Positions 54,043-63,370 are shown, counted from the first letter of the stretch. The stretch is DNA of 64,000 nucleotides from Bradyrhizobium sp. AUGA SZCCT0176 (GCF_018130145.1 NZ_JAFCMB010000001.1:806001-870000); one strand, 5' to 3'. The notes: generated by a model not told the origin, from the letters alone. A program made the numbers and translations.

Positions 54043-54477
54043 CTAGACCGCTATTCGCGGCAGATGGATGGGATAACCCACCGCCTGCTCGACCAGGTCG
54101 AAGGTGTCGACCAGCACGCGGAGATTGGTCAGCTTGCCGGCCTTGAACTGCGCGAAATGCGCAACCCGCAGGCTGATCGGCTTGTTGGAATCCAGCGCGG
54201 TCAGCGAATAGCGCATCATCGAGGCGGCGGAATCGACCCCCAGCATGATCGACTCGCGGTCGAAGCGATGGACGCGGATGTTCTCTGCAATCTGCCTGAC
54301 TACCTCGATCACGGCTTCCTTGCCCCGGCGCGAACCGAAGAACGGAAACATGTCGATCGGGCCATAGATCGCCCAATCGACGTCCTCGTCGAGCAGGGCT
54401 TCGAGATCGGCGGGCTGGCGTTCATTGATCGCACGATGCAACGCGCGCGAAAAACGCCAGAGACTATGCTCTGTCAT
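54043..54477 (-). CDS. SnoaL-like / NTF2-like protein (paralogue 1)
   Basis: A 144-residue alpha+beta barrel protein of the SnoaL/NTF2 superfamily (RFSRALHRAINERQPADLEA, the VDWAIYGPIDMFPFFGSRRG segment and VLVDTFDLVEQAVGYPI). ATG 54477 is used; nine upstream in-frame codons are weakly supported. It is clearly related to the gene at 55154 (shared PxDxxPxxGxRRG and DTFDxVEQ), with a small membrane protein gene between them. Function of these bacterial family members is generally unknown. Confidence 0.8.
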   Translation of the reverse strand: MTEHSLWRFSRALHRAINERQPADLEALLDEDVDWAIYGPIDMFPFFGSRRGKEAVIEVVRQIAENIRVHRFDRESIMLGVDSAASMMRYSLTALDSNKPISLRVAHFAQFKAGKLTNLRVLVDTFDLVEQAVGYPIHLPRIAV

Positions 54478-54673
54478 TTGATTTCGTCCTTGAAACTGAT
54501 TCAAACGGCAACGGCCCAGGGGGCGTCCGCGTCGACGCCGTGCAGTTGCTAAATTCTCGCCGCTAAATTCATTCGTACACTAACGATAGGCGTTTTTTGT
54601 TAAAATACAACCGACGTTTCTGCATTGCACAAATGCAGGATTTTCCGCGTTTTTACCGCCGCTGGCGCCGTTT

Positions 54674-54940
54674 TTACCCCTCCCGGCGGCGCACCGGCTC
54701 GCGCTCGATGGCGATTTCGGCGTCCTTGATCGCGATCACGCCGAACAGCAAAGCGCCCCCGATACCGCCGATCGCGGCGCCCAGCGGCATGAAGGTGAAG
54801 AACACCAGCATGCCGTTATAGCCTTCAAAACTCGTGGTTTTAAAGATCTCGACCCAGGCCAGCCCGGCCCCGATTCCAAGCGCCGCACCTCCCAGAGCCC
54901 CCAACGCCAAACCAAGCAGAGCCAGCAACGCGATCTTCAT
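54674..54940 (-). CDS. Small two-TM membrane protein
   Basis: An 88-residue Gly/Ala-rich membrane protein. TM1 (LLALLGLALGALGGAALGIG) and TM2 (FTFMPLGAAIGGIGGALLFG) contain glycine-zipper-like repeats, and the tail is charged (EREPVRRREG). No family recognised. ATG 54940; AGAAG lies upstream. It is flanked by two paralogous SnoaL-like genes on the same strand. Confidence 0.7.
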   Translation of the reverse strand: MKIALLALLGLALGALGGAALGIGAGLAWVEIFKTTSFEGYNGMLVFFTFMPLGAAIGGIGGALLFGVIAIKDAEIAIEREPVRRREG

Positions 54941-55023
54941 ATGTTCTTCTGTCCCGGAAAAAGCCTTGTGGTGTGTCGCCGCCGGGGCGGTGAGGTTCAA
55001 CGTCGCCGGGAAAATAAGGCGGG

Positions 55024-55146
55024 CTGTCATTCCGGGATGGTCCGCAGGACCAGACCTCAGGTGCGCAATTGCGCACCGGGGAATCTCGAGATTCTCAGGT
55101 GCGCAATTGCGCACCATAGTTCGATGCTTTGCATCGCCCCGGAATG
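55024..55146. repeat. Intergenic palindromic repeat, family R5, with two 16-bp palindromes
   Basis: Outer arms GTCATTCCGGGATGG and GCCCCGGAATGACG. Inside are two perfect GTGCGCAATTGCGCAC palindromes (55061-55076, 55099-55114) and a perfect GAATCTCGAGATTC (55081-55094). Related elements at 57683-57783 and 58272-58374. Confidence 0.78.
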
Positions 55147-55153
55147 ACGTCGT

Positions 55154-55603
55154 CTAGATTTCTACCAGCCTCTCTCCCCTCAGGATCGCGCTGAGATCGC
55201 GCTCCAGCACCTGCTCGACCATGTCGAAGGTGTCGATGATCTCGCGGATCTGGGCGATGCGGCCGTCGCGGAAGGTATAAAACGCCGCGATGTCGAACTG
55301 CACCATCCGCTGATTGCTGCGCTTGCGGAAAAACACCCGGATGTTCGCCGCCACCCTGTCGCCCTCGGCGACCAGGATCGGCACCTCGCAGCGCATTTCG
55401 GAATAGCGGGCGCGGACGGTGGTCCACATCTCGCGCATCGCGGCGGTGCCCCGGCGATGACCCATGTGGGGAAGCAGATCGACCGGGGCGTTGGCGACGA
55501 ACGCGACATCGTCGGTGCAGCGCGCCAGCGACCCCTCGATGTCGCCGGCATAGTAGACGTCCAGGAAATTCAGTAGGCGCTGCCGATGCAGGTCCGCGGT
55601 CAT
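55154..55603 (-). CDS. SnoaL-like / NTF2-like protein (paralogue 2)
   Basis: A 149-residue SnoaL-like protein (LLNFLDVYYAGDIEGSLARC, NAPVDLLPHMGHRRGTAAMR, REIIDTFDMVEQVLERDLSA). It shares the same fold and key segments with 54043-54477. It might bind a small hydrophobic ligand or act as an isomerase; no catalytic Asp can be assigned with certainty. ATG 55603 begins at MTADLHRQR. Confidence 0.82.
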   Translation of the reverse strand: MTADLHRQRLLNFLDVYYAGDIEGSLARCTDDVAFVANAPVDLLPHMGHRRGTAAMREMWTTVRARYSEMRCEVPILVAEGDRVAANIRVFFRKRSNQRMVQFDIAAFYTFRDGRIAQIREIIDTFDMVEQVLERDLSAILRGERLVEI

Positions 55604-55869
55604 CCAGTCTTTCTCCGCCGAGTTTCAACCTGCCCCGCGGCGGCCGATCCCACAGCGAACGCCATAACACAGCGGCCGATCCGCAAAAGCAGGCACAAAG
55701 TCTGACGTCGCCAGCGTGGAAACGGTTCACTACCGTGAGCTGTGGTTGGTCAACCTGCGCTTGTCCTGGCCGGCGCGGCTAAGCTGGTTTCGAATTTCAA
55801 ACAGCCTGGACGACGCGGATATAGTTTCGCATTCTCGCGACGCATTGCGCCCGAGCTTTGCTGGAAACT

Positions 55870-56145
55870 TCTCGCCCTCGAATTCAGAGGGCGCAGGGAA
55901 TGCCGGATGCGCGCTGCACCCGCGGTCTCATGTGCGATTGTGCATAAGAGTGCTGCACATGAGCATACAGGGCAGCGGAGAGCATCCGACATTCCCTGCG
56001 CAATGGCTTTACGGCTTATAGCGTGCTCTCCCCGGTGAGACGGCCTCTATTGCCACCGTCACCCCTCGGAAGCGTTAGCTTCTTCAGAGCTTGACGCCGT
56101 TACGGGCGCCAGGACCACACGCCTTCACCGTACGCATCAGCCGCG
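55870..56145. repeat. Long dispersed repeat, family R6 (copy 2, inverted)
   Basis: About 275 bp whose reverse complement matches 39846-40110. Internally GCAGGGAATGCCGGATGCGC faces GAGCATCCGACATTCCCTGC, a long imperfect hairpin. Blocks such as CAATGGCTTTACGGCTTATA and CAGGACCACACGCC match copy 1. No coding function supported. Confidence 0.8.
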
Positions 56146-56371
56146 ACCGTCAATCGCAACGTCAACGTCCACCGCATCCCCGCCCCTCGTCATGACGACG
56201 GCCGACGCCCCTCTGAGTGGGACGGGATGGCTATTGATGTGCAGGTGATTTGGGGTGGAAGGAAAGAGAAATATTTTTGATTTTCGGAAATTTTGGACTT
56301 GACATGATTTCCGTAAATCAGAAGTGATTTGCCCGTCGTGCCGTTTTGCCGCGGTTGGTCGCCATTGAAGC
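56146..56371. other. Non-coding gap between repeats
   Basis: No gene supported on either strand between the R6 and R3 elements. An AT-rich stretch around 56265-56320 (AGAAATATTTTTGATTTTCG) stands out from the GC-rich surroundings. Confidence 0.35.
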
Positions 56372-56516
56372 CGTCGTCCCGGCCTAGTGCGCAATTGCGC
56401 ACGGGGGCCGGGACCCATACCCACCAGCGGCAATTGGTACAGACGCTGGTCGTTATCTTCCTTCTTCACCAACGTCCGCCGCGGCGTATGGGTCCCGGCC
56501 TTCGCCGGGACGACGT
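56372..56516. repeat. Intergenic palindromic repeat, family R3, with embedded 16-bp palindrome
   Basis: CCGTCGTCCCGGCCTAGTGC and GGGCCGGGACCCATACCCAC face GTATGGGTCCCGGCCTTCGC and CGGGACGACG. GTGCGCAATTGCGCAC sits inside the left arm at 56387-56402. Confidence 0.78.
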
Positions 56517-56519
56517 AAG

Positions 56520-57344
56520 TCACTCCTGCGGCGTCACCTTGCGCGTGACGAGATCGATGATGAATTTGCCGCGCTTCTCGTAGCCTTCGGGCACATAGGC
56601 CTCGCCGCGCGAGAGCTTGCCGAAAATTTCCTTCGGTTTGGGAAACCCCTTGCGGCAGGCCTTCCCGATTGTTGCCGCGTCGGCATGGCGAACCGTCACG
56701 GTCACTGTCTGCGGCCGCGGCCCGGCCTTGATGTCGGAGATCTCGAAATATTTCGAACGTTCCTTGCAGGTGACGACGTTGGCGCCATAGGCGCGGATGG
56801 AATCCACCGCGGTCACGAGGAAGTCCGGCGAAATGCTGACGTTCCTGCTGTAGTCCTGGGTGAACACGAACTCCGCGACGCCGGTTTCCAGATTGCCCTG
56901 GCCGATATGGCCGGTGATGCACATCAGCCAATCCTGTTGCGCGCTCCTGGACAGGGTGATGCAGTCATTGACCTGCGAACCCGGCTGAAAGCTCCTGAAG
57001 ATGGTCTTGCCGCCGCTCTGCTCGAACACGACGGCGCCGCCATTATCGGTCGCGTGCGGCTCGCATCCGCTCTCGTAATTGACCACCAGCAGCGGATTGC
57101 CCGCGGCGATGAACCTTCCGCTATGGCGATCGCTGGTCAGCTTGACGTCGCACGCGCGGTCTCCCGCGTCCGGATAATTCCTGGCCCGCGTGCAGGTCGA
57201 TTCCTTGATATCGGCGGCGTCGCAAAACGTCGACAGCAGCGCACGGTCGGCATCGTCAGCGCGAGCCGGGCTGGCGAACAGGCAGGCGCCGGCAAGGGCC
57301 AGCGCGACGACGGCAGGAAACTGTTTCGGCATCGGGCGGATCAT
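56520..57344 (-). CDS. Exported hypothetical protein
   Basis: A ~274-residue protein with a signal peptide (AVVALALAGACLFASPARAD). Ten or so Cys in the mature part (FCDAADIKESTC, RACDVKL, GCEPHATD, DCITLSRSAQ, MCITGHIGQG, VVTCKERSK, GKACRKGFP) indicate disulfides. The C-terminal PEGYEKRGKFIIDLVTRKV is distinctive. No named domain recalled. ATG 57344 or 57332 are both possible. It is conserved in style with other Bradyrhizobium exported proteins of unknown role. Confidence 0.72.
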   Translation of the reverse strand: MIRPMPKQFPAVVALALAGACLFASPARADDADRALLSTFCDAADIKESTCTRARNYPDAGDRACDVKLTSDRHSGRFIAAGNPLLVVNYESGCEPHATDNGGAVVFEQSGGKTIFRSFQPGSQVNDCITLSRSAQQDWLMCITGHIGQGNLETGVAEFVFTQDYSRNVSISPDFLVTAVDSIRAYGANVVTCKERSKYFEISDIKAGPRPQTVTVTVRHADAATIGKACRKGFPKPKEIFGKLSRGEAYVPEGYEKRGKFIIDLVTRKVTPQE

Positions 57345-57466
57345 GCTTTCGGTCGGCGGGAACAATTAGCTCATGTCGGCTTGGTCGGTGCAAGGCGGGG
57401 CGGCGTTCACGCCGGGAACGAGTACGGCCTGTCCCGCGTTTCTCCTGCCATACAATGGAGAATCTG

Positions 57467-57658
57467 ATGACCAAACCGCTTGAAAAAACCATTACGCCCG
57501 TTCCCGAGGAGAACAGGAGTCACAAGGGCGCCGGCAGCACGCCGACTGTGCCCGTCGATACCACCAAGGGCCATCGCGACGACGAGAAGAACAACATCCG
57601 CGAGCAGGGCGACCACGGGAATATGACGCAGAACACGAGTAATCGACGGTCGGGCTGA
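57467..57658 (+). CDS. Small hydrophilic hypothetical protein
   Basis: A 63-residue, highly polar protein (MTKPLEKTITPVPEENRSHK, VDTTKGHRDDEKNNIREQGD) with no hydrophobic core, likely disordered. ATG 57467 has GGAG upstream; the ATG at 57455 adds four residues. Resembles small stress- or desiccation-type proteins in composition, but no family can be assigned. Confidence 0.5.
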   Translation: MTKPLEKTITPVPEENRSHKGAGSTPTVPVDTTKGHRDDEKNNIREQGDHGNMTQNTSNRRSG

Positions 57659-57682
57659 AGAAGGGCGCGCTCCACCACACTT

Positions 57683-57783
57683 TGTCATTCCGGGGCGCGC
57701 GTAGCGCGAACCCGGGATCCATAACCACGATGGTTAGTATGGATTCCGAGCTCTCGCTTCGCGAGCCCCGGAATGACGGAGTG
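57683..57783. repeat. Intergenic palindromic repeat, family R5
   Basis: GTCATTCCGGGGCGCGCGTA ... CCGGGATCCATAACCACGAT ... GTATGGATTCCGAGC ... CCCCGGAATGAC. It and the copy at 58272-58374 bracket the membrane protein gene 57881-58267 in the same orientation. Confidence 0.8.
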
Positions 57784-57880
57784 CTTGGCCAATCCGTGAC
57801 ACGCATCACGTCTCACCCCGGCACAACCACCTATCCTGGCGGCATCAACGTCCCCAAGGGGACCACAGGAAGCCGCCGCC

Positions 57881-58267
57881 ATGAACGCCATCACCGCTCC
57901 AAAATCCAGCTCGCGGAACCGTCTCGAAGGTTTCGTGCTGACCGCGCTGTTCCAGGGCTTCCCCACCTTCGCCGCCGCCGCGCTGATGCTCAAGCTCGTC
58001 GGCAGCCGCGAAATCGTCGGCCAGCGCTACGGCGCCGCCATCTTCGTCGTGCTGGCCGCGCTGTTTTACGCGCTGTTCACGCCGTGGCTCGCACGCAAAT
58101 TCCCGAAGCGGTTCGGGCAGGGCTTCGAACCGCTGTTCTTCGACGCCAGCCTGTCCTTTATCGAAAAGATCGCGCGCTGGCGGACCCAGCCGGTGACCTC
58201 GCTGCAACTGGTAACCAACGTGATGCTGCTGTCGCTGCTGGCGGTGGGGATCGCGAGCGTGGGGTAG
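57881..58267 (+). CDS. Membrane hypothetical protein
   Basis: A 128-residue protein with about three TM segments (GFVLTALFQGFPTFAAAALM, YGAAIFVVLAALFYALFTPW, LQLVTNVMLLSLLAVGIASV) and a loop with basic residues. No family name recalled. Start at ATG 57881. It lies between two R5 repeats, with unrelated neighbours. Confidence 0.72.
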   Translation: MNAITAPKSSSRNRLEGFVLTALFQGFPTFAAAALMLKLVGSREIVGQRYGAAIFVVLAALFYALFTPWLARKFPKRFGQGFEPLFFDASLSFIEKIARWRTQPVTSLQLVTNVMLLSLLAVGIASVG

Positions 58268-58271
58268 GGCT

Positions 58272-58374
58272 CGTCATTCCGGGGCGATGCGAAGCATCGA
58301 ACCCGGAATCCATTACCACGATTGTGAGTATGGATTCCGGACAGCCGCTTCGCGGCTTCCGGAATGACGACTTA
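58272..58374. repeat. Intergenic palindromic repeat, family R5
   Basis: GTCATTCCGGGGCGATGCGA, AACCCGGAATCCATTACCAC, GTATGGATTCCGGACAGCCG and CCGGAATGACGAC. It sits between the rightward membrane-protein gene and the leftward uvrB, at both 3' ends. Confidence 0.8.
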
Positions 58375-58385
58375 ATGATTGATCG

Positions 58386-61300
58386 CTACCTCTTCTTCCA
58401 CCCACCCCGATGCCCCGGCGCACCGCCGCTCGAACGCGGAGCCGGGCCGAACTCGGGGCCTGATTGCCGCGAGTCGGTGGGTTGGAAGATTTTGGTGCTG
58501 CCGCCGATGTCGGGTTTGCGCGGCTTGGCGCCGCTGGGGCGGTAGGGCAGGGATTCCGGGCCGTGCATTTCGTCGAGGTGGGGTTTGTGGACTTTGGAGG
58601 CACTGCCGCTGCCGACAGATTTCACCCCACCCCGCGCGCCTGCGGCGCGCGACCCTCCCCCTCCAGGGGAGGGTGAAGAGAAGCCGCCGCGCTTCTTCGA
58701 GGCGCTCGCCGGCAAATTCGCGGAGTCGCCGTATTTCTTCGTGCCTGCATAGGCACCAGCCTTTGCCGCCACGCCGCGCTGCTTGATGGTGGGATCGTCC
58801 ACCACCGCAAGCTCTGTCGCGCGGAGGCGTTTGACTTCGTCGCGGAGGCGGGCGGCTTCCTCGAAGTTCAGGTCGGCGGCGGCTTCGCGCATTCTTGTTT
58901 CGAGATCGTTCAGCACGGTCTCGAAATTGTGGCCGATGCTGATGACGTCGTCGGCCATGCCGCCGTCGCCGATTTCCACCAGCACATGGTCGCGCTCGTA
59001 GACGCTGTTCATGATGTCGCCGATGGATTTCTTGATGCTTTCGGGCGTGATGCCGTGGGCGGTGTTGTATTCGACCTGCTTTTCGCGGCGGCGGTCGGTC
59101 TCGGCGATGGCGCGCTCCATCGAGCCGGTCATCTGGTCGGCATAGAGGATCACCTTGCCGTCGACGTTGCGCGCGGCGCGGCCGATGGTCTGGATCAGCG
59201 AGGTCTCGCTGCGCAAAAAGCCTTCCTTGTCGGCGTCGAGGATCGCGACCAGCGCGCATTCGGGAATGTCGAGGCCCTCGCGCAGCAGGTTGATGCCGAC
59301 CAGCGCGTCGAACGCGCCGAGGCGGAGATCCCTGATGATCTCGATGCGCTCGATGGTGTCGATATCGCTGTGCATGTAGCGCACGCGAATGCCCTGTTCG
59401 TGCAGATATTCGGTGAGGTCTTCCGCCATGCGCTTTGTCAGCACCGTGATCAGCGAGCGATAACCGGCCTGCGCGGTGGCGCGGACTTCGCCGACGAGAT
59501 CGTCCACTTGCGTGCGGGCAGGGCGGATGTTGACCGGCGGATCGATCAGGCCGGTGGGGCGGATCACCTGTTCGACGAACACGCCGCCGCTCTCGTTCAG
59601 CTCCCAGCCCGATGGCGTCGCCGACACCGCGACCGATTGCGGGCGCATCATGTCCCACTCTTCGAAGCGAAGCGGGCGGTTGTCCATGCAGGAGGGCAGG
59701 CGGAAACCGTATTCGGCCAGCGTCGCTTTGCGCCGAAAATCGCCTTTGAACATGGCGCCGATCTGCGGCACGGTGACGTGGCTTTCGTCGGCGAAGACGA
59801 GCGCGTTGTCGGGGACGTATTCGAACAGCGTCGGCGGCGGCTCGCCAGGGCGGCGACCGGTGAGGTAGCGCGAGTAGTTCTCGATGCCGGCGCAGCTTCC
59901 CGTGGCTTCCATCATTTCGAGATCGAACGTAGTGCGCTGCTCCAGCCGCTGCGCTTCCAATAGCCGGCCCTGGTTGTTGAGCTGGTCGAGCCGCAGCTTC
60001 AGTTCGGATTTGATCGACTTGATCGCCTGCACCAGCGTCGGGCGCGGCGTCACATAGTGCGAATTGGCGTAGATCTTGATGAATTCGAGATCGTCCTGCT
60101 TGTGGCCGGTGAGCGGATCGAACTCCTCGATATTTTCGACGGTGTCGCCAAACAGGTTCACGCGCCAGGCGCGGTCTTCATAGTGCGCCGGAAAAATGTC
60201 GATGACGTCGCCGCGCACGCGAAAGGTGCCGCGGGTGAAATCGGCCTGGGTGCGCTTGTATTGCAGCGCGACGAGGTCGGCGATCAATTGCCGCTGGTCG
60301 ATGCGCTCGCCCTTCTTCAGCGCGAAGGTCATCGCGGTGTAGGTCTCGACCGAGCCGATACCGTAGATGCACGACACGGACGCGACGATGATGACGTCGT
60401 CGCGCTCCAGCAGCGCGCGCGTCGCCGAATGGCGCATGCGGTCGATCTGCTCGTTGATCGAGGAGTCCTTTTCTATGTAGGTGTCGGTGCGCGGCACATA
60501 GGCTTCGGGCTGGTAGTAGTCGTAGTAGGAGACGAAATACTCCACCGCGTTGTCGGGGAAGAAGCTCTTGAACTCGCCATAGAGCTGCGCCGCCAGCGTC
60601 TTGTTCGGCGCCAGGATGATGGCGGGGCGTTGCGTCGCCTCGATTACCTTGGCCATGGTGTAGGTCTTGCCGGAGCCGGTGACGCCGAGCAGCACCTGGG
60701 TGCGGTCGTTGCGCTGAATGCCCTCGACCAATTCCTTGATCGCGGTGGGCTGGTCGCCCTTCGGCTCGTACTCGGACTTGATCTCGAAGCGCACGCCGCC
60801 TTCGGACTTCTCCGGGCGGGGCGGGCGGTGCGGCGTCCAGACCTTCACGCCGCCGCCTTCGCCCTTGAATTCGGGCCGGCCCTCGCGGATCAGATCTTCC
60901 AGCGCATCGGCCGTGGCCTGCACGCCGAGCGCCTCCATCTTGTTGCGCGGCGGCCGCGCCAGCGCAGCGGCGTCCTCCTCCTCGGTGGTGAAGCCGAATT
61001 GCTTGGCGAGTTCCGGATCGAGCGTCGGGATCGTGGCGGACGTGCCGTAATTGGCTTGCGGGGCTTCGTCGAGGCCGTCCGGGCTTCGTGCGCCCGGCGG
61101 CTGCGGATTCGGGCGCAGCGGTTGCGGATAGGGATCGGCGGAACTCGGCGGAAAATTCTTCGGCGTCGACGATCGCGCGCGATGCACGGCGGCTTCGCCG
61201 CCGGAACGGCGGTCCTTCGAATTATCCGGCGGGGGCTGCAGGCCGGTGCCCGAGCCCATGCCGGCATCGCCGCGGTTGATCGCGGGATTGAGCAGTTCCG

Positions 61301-61394
61301 CCAAAGCGGGACCGATCGGCTGAACTTCCGGCCGGTGAGCTTTGGATTTCGGGGTTTTGCCTGATTTTTTTGGGGAGTCGGGTTTCTTCGCCAT
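58386..61394 (-). CDS. uvrB: Excinuclease ABC subunit B, long form
   Basis: Helicase-like DNA-loading subunit of nucleotide excision repair. The 1002-residue protein is far longer than E. coli UvrB (673). A ~200-residue Pro/Ser-rich N-terminal extension precedes the core, and Walker A is at 237-244 (GVTGSGKT). The padlock beta-hairpin region ([15 protein letters not shown]), helicase motifs and the UVR motif ([15 protein letters not shown]) follow, then a basic ~120-residue tail. Part of that tail is encoded by a palindromic element (58633-58673). Extensions like these occur in Bradyrhizobium UvrB. Start at ATG 61394. Confidence 0.95.
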   Translation of the reverse strand: MAKKPDSPKKSGKTPKSKAHRPEVQPIGPALAELLNPAINRGDAGMGSGTGLQPPPDNSKDRRSGGEAAVHRARSSTPKNFPPSSADPYPQPLRPNPQPPGARSPDGLDEAPQANYGTSATIPTLDPELAKQFGFTTEEEDAAALARPPRNKMEALGVQATADALEDLIREGRPEFKGEGGGVKVWTPHRPPRPEKSEGGVRFEIKSEYEPKGDQPTAIKELVEGIQRNDRTQVLLGVTGSGKTYTMAKVIEATQRPAIILAPNKTLAAQLYGEFKSFFPDNAVEYFVSYYDYYQPEAYVPRTDTYIEKDSSINEQIDRMRHSATRALLERDDVIIVASVSCIYGIGSVETYTAMTFALKKGERIDQRQLIADLVALQYKRTQADFTRGTFRVRGDVIDIFPAHYEDRAWRVNLFGDTVENIEEFDPLTGHKQDDLEFIKIYANSHYVTPRPTLVQAIKSIKSELKLRLDQLNNQGRLLEAQRLEQRTTFDLEMMEATGSCAGIENYSRYLTGRRPGEPPPTLFEYVPDNALVFADESHVTVPQIGAMFKGDFRRKATLAEYGFRLPSCMDNRPLRFEEWDMMRPQSVAVSATPSGWELNESGGVFVEQVIRPTGLIDPPVNIRPARTQVDDLVGEVRATAQAGYRSLITVLTKRMAEDLTEYLHEQGIRVRYMHSDIDTIERIEIIRDLRLGAFDALVGINLLREGLDIPECALVAILDADKEGFLRSETSLIQTIGRAARNVDGKVILYADQMTGSMERAIAETDRRREKQVEYNTAHGITPESIKKSIGDIMNSVYERDHVLVEIGDGGMADDVISIGHNFETVLNDLETRMREAAADLNFEEAARLRDEVKRLRATELAVVDDPTIKQRGVAAKAGAYAGTKKYGDSANLPASASKKRGGFSSPSPGGGGSRAAGARGGVKSVGSGSASKVHKPHLDEMHGPESLPYRPSGAKPRKPDIGGSTKIFQPTDSRQSGPEFGPAPRSSGGAPGHRGGWKKR
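58633..58673 (-). repeat. Palindromic element inside the uvrB reading frame
   Basis: Two adjacent perfect hairpins: CGCGCGC-CTGCG-GCGCGCG (58633-58651) and CCCTCCCC-CTCCA-GGGGAGGG (58653-58673). The pair matches a repeat type usually found between genes in Rhizobiales. Here it is read in frame as [20 protein letters not shown], in the disordered tail of UvrB at about residues 905-925, without disrupting the protein. Confidence 0.72.
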
Positions 61395-61454
61395 GGGGCG
61401 AATATGGGGCCAATCGGCGCGCGAAAAAAGGGCAAAGCCGGTGTTGATTCACCT

Positions 61455-61545
61455 CGTCATGCCCGGCCTTGTGCCGGGCATCCACGTCTTGGCTGCAGTG
61501 TGAAAAAGACGTGGATGGCCGGGACAAGCCCGGCCATGACGGTGT
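61455..61545. repeat. Intergenic palindromic repeat, family R1
   Basis: GTCATGCCCGGCCTTGTGCC, GGGCATCCACGTCTTGGCTG and GAAAAAGACGTGGATGGCCG then GGACAAGCCCGGCCATGAC. Left arm nearly identical to 13317-13399. Located between uvrB and the small zinc-ribbon gene. Confidence 0.78.
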
Positions 61546-61575
61546 TGACTATTCCAATGTCAGCAGATGTCAGCG

Positions 61576-61752
61576 TCAGGCGAAGACGTCGCTGGAATCC
61601 ACAACCGTCGCGGCAGGTGAATCCGCCTGGACGATGTCGAGATGGATGCCGCCGCACTTCGTGCAGCGCATGGTCCAGTATTCGGCGCCGGCCTTGCCGG
61701 AGATGATGCGCAGCACGGCGAGGGCGGCGCTGCATTGCGGGCAGTTCGACAT
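61576..61752 (-). CDS. Small zinc-ribbon hypothetical protein
   Basis: A 58-residue protein with two CxxC pairs (NCPQCSAALAVLRI and MRCTKCGGIHLDIVQ), a probable zinc ribbon, and an Asp/Val-rich tail. ATG 61752 begins MSNCPQC; upstream frame text is not similar. It may bind nucleic acid or a protein; neighbours give no clue beyond lying between uvrB and another small gene. Confidence 0.6.
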   Translation of the reverse strand: MSNCPQCSAALAVLRIISGKAGAEYWTMRCTKCGGIHLDIVQADSPAATVVDSSDVFA

Positions 61753-61814
61753 CACCTGCCTGGATGGCTGCGCCGGCGGATTTGGTTCGGGGGACTGTAT
61801 CGCAGCCGCCTGTT

Positions 61815-62033
61815 TCAGAGCGACGCCGCCGTGTAGCGCTGCCGGTTGTGGTCGATATGGGCTTTCGCATCCGCGATCGCCGCTTCCGGATCGGACCATG
61901 CAAAGCCGACTTCGAGCGTCGGAAACGACAAGCCATCGATGACGACCGGCGCGAGATCGGCTCGTTGTATCCTGGCGTGCCATTGCCCGCTCCCCGCTTC
62001 GAACGACTGAATTTCAAAGCCGCCGTAAATCAT
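61815..62033 (-). CDS. Small hypothetical protein
   Basis: A 72-residue soluble protein (MIYGGFEIQSFEAGSGQWHA, LEVGFAWSDPEAAIADAKAH, IDHNRQRYTAASL), with good codon use. ATG 62033 is used; no domain recognised. It resembles small conserved Rhizobiales proteins of the DUF type with an alpha/beta composition. Followed after 62 bp by the zinc-ribbon gene on the same strand. Confidence 0.62.
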   Translation of the reverse strand: MIYGGFEIQSFEAGSGQWHARIQRADLAPVVIDGLSFPTLEVGFAWSDPEAAIADAKAHIDHNRQRYTAASL

Positions 62034-62152
62034 GGCTGAACTCCCGGGATCACGATCGCCCCCGCGATCATCCGGGCCTGAGCAGACCATGGATTTTCGA
62101 CGGCCGGTGTGAACCGGTTCACATCTCGCGGATTTTTGCGGAAGCGGGAACT

Positions 62153-63370
62153 TCAGCGGCGGGCGGCAATGTGATCGGCGAGCACGGCGGCATCGTCGCC
62201 GACGCCCGACAAAAAGGCGGAATACAGCTTCGACAGATAGGGCAGGCCGAGGAAGTAGAGCCCCGGTACCTCTGACACGCCACCCCGATGGACCGGTTCC
62301 CCGCTGCCATCCCTGACCGGAAGGTCGATCCAGCTGAAATCGACGCCGTAGCCGGTGGCCCAGACCACCGCTTGGATCTCTTCCTTGCCGAGGTCGAGGC
62401 GCCGGATCGGGTCGGTGACGCAGGGCGGGTCGGCCAGCACGGTACGGGCGGCGGGGTCCGCGGGCAGATGGAGGCCGTGCTGTTCGACATGCGCGTCCAG
62501 CATGTCGAGGAAGCCGGCATGATAGAGATCCCCGTTGGCGAGATTTTCGGCGAGACCAGGGGCAATATCGAGCACGCCGTCGCGCGCCGCCTGCACCCGT
62601 CCCAGCAGCGTGATGCCGTCGGCGGCGAATCGACGGAAGTCGATGGTGTAGCCGCCATAGGCGCCCGTGATCGACGGGTTGACCCGGATCGGCCCACGCT
62701 GCTCCGCCGTCATGTCGAACAGGCGAAGGGCGCCGAACCACCAGGTCAAATCCTGACCACGATAGCGGCGCGGCATGCGGGTGTGCTGGCCGACCGAAAG
62801 AAAAACGCGGCGGCCGGCGCGATGCAGTTCGTCGGCGATCTGCGCGCCCGACGCGCCCGCGCCAACCACCAGCACGGCGCCCGGTGGCAGCTGGCCGGGA
62901 TTTTTGTAGCCGCTGGCATGGACCTGAAACACCGGATCATCGCGCAGCAGATCCGGCATCAGCGGCTGCTGATAGGGCCCGGTCGCGACCACGACGTTGT
63001 TGGCCTCGATGGTGCCATCCGTGCACTCGGCGATAAAGCCGGCGTCGCCGCGCTTCAAATGCGTCACCTCGACGCCGCAGCGGATTGGCGGCGCGATGAA
63101 TTCCGCAAAGGCGTCGATGAACTCCACGATCTCGCATGATGTGGCGAAGGCGTCGGGATCGCTGTGCGGAAAGGCAAAATCCGGCAGTTGCACCGACCAG
63201 TTCGGAAACTGGAATTTCAGCCCGTCCCAGCGCTCGCTGCGCCAGCGCTCGGCGATGCGCGCCCGCTCCAGCACCAGATGCGGGATGCCGCGCTGCTTGA
63301 GCCGGTAGCTCATGACAAGCCCGGCCTGGCCGCCGCCGATCACAAGCGTGTCGATGCGTTCAATTGGCAT
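62153..63370 (-). CDS. Flavoprotein monooxygenase, CzcO/FMO-like
   Basis: A 405-residue NAD(P)/FAD-dependent oxidoreductase. The FAD motif is GGGQAGL (LVIGGGQAGLVMSYRL), the NADPH motif VVGAGASGAQIADELH, and the FMO-like linker is VFQVHASGYKNPGQLPPG. LERARIAERWRSERWDGLKF and the C-terminal GLPYLSKLYSAFLSGVGDD match CzcO-type flavoproteins. ATG 63370 (MPIERIDTL) overlaps the upstream LysR stop by 11 bp, so the two are co-expressed; 56 earlier in-frame codons are shadow. Possible substrates: N- or S-containing small molecules. Confidence 0.88.
   Translation of the reverse strand: MPIERIDTLVIGGGQAGLVMSYRLKQRGIPHLVLERARIAERWRSERWDGLKFQFPNWSVQLPDFAFPHSDPDAFATSCEIVEFIDAFAEFIAPPIRCGVEVTHLKRGDAGFIAECTDGTIEANNVVVATGPYQQPLMPDLLRDDPVFQVHASGYKNPGQLPPGAVLVVGAGASGAQIADELHRAGRRVFLSVGQHTRMPRRYRGQDLTWWFGALRLFDMTAEQRGPIRVNPSITGAYGGYTIDFRRFAADGITLLGRVQAARDGVLDIAPGLAENLANGDLYHAGFLDMLDAHVEQHGLHLPADPAARTVLADPPCVTDPIRRLDLGKEEIQAVVWATGYGVDFSWIDLPVRDGSGEPVHRGGVSEVPGLYFLGLPYLSKLYSAFLSGVGDDAAVLADHIAARR

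Noticed and set aside
60057..61364. 435-codon open frame opposite uvrB
   Set aside because: Shadow of uvrB; no protein family features.
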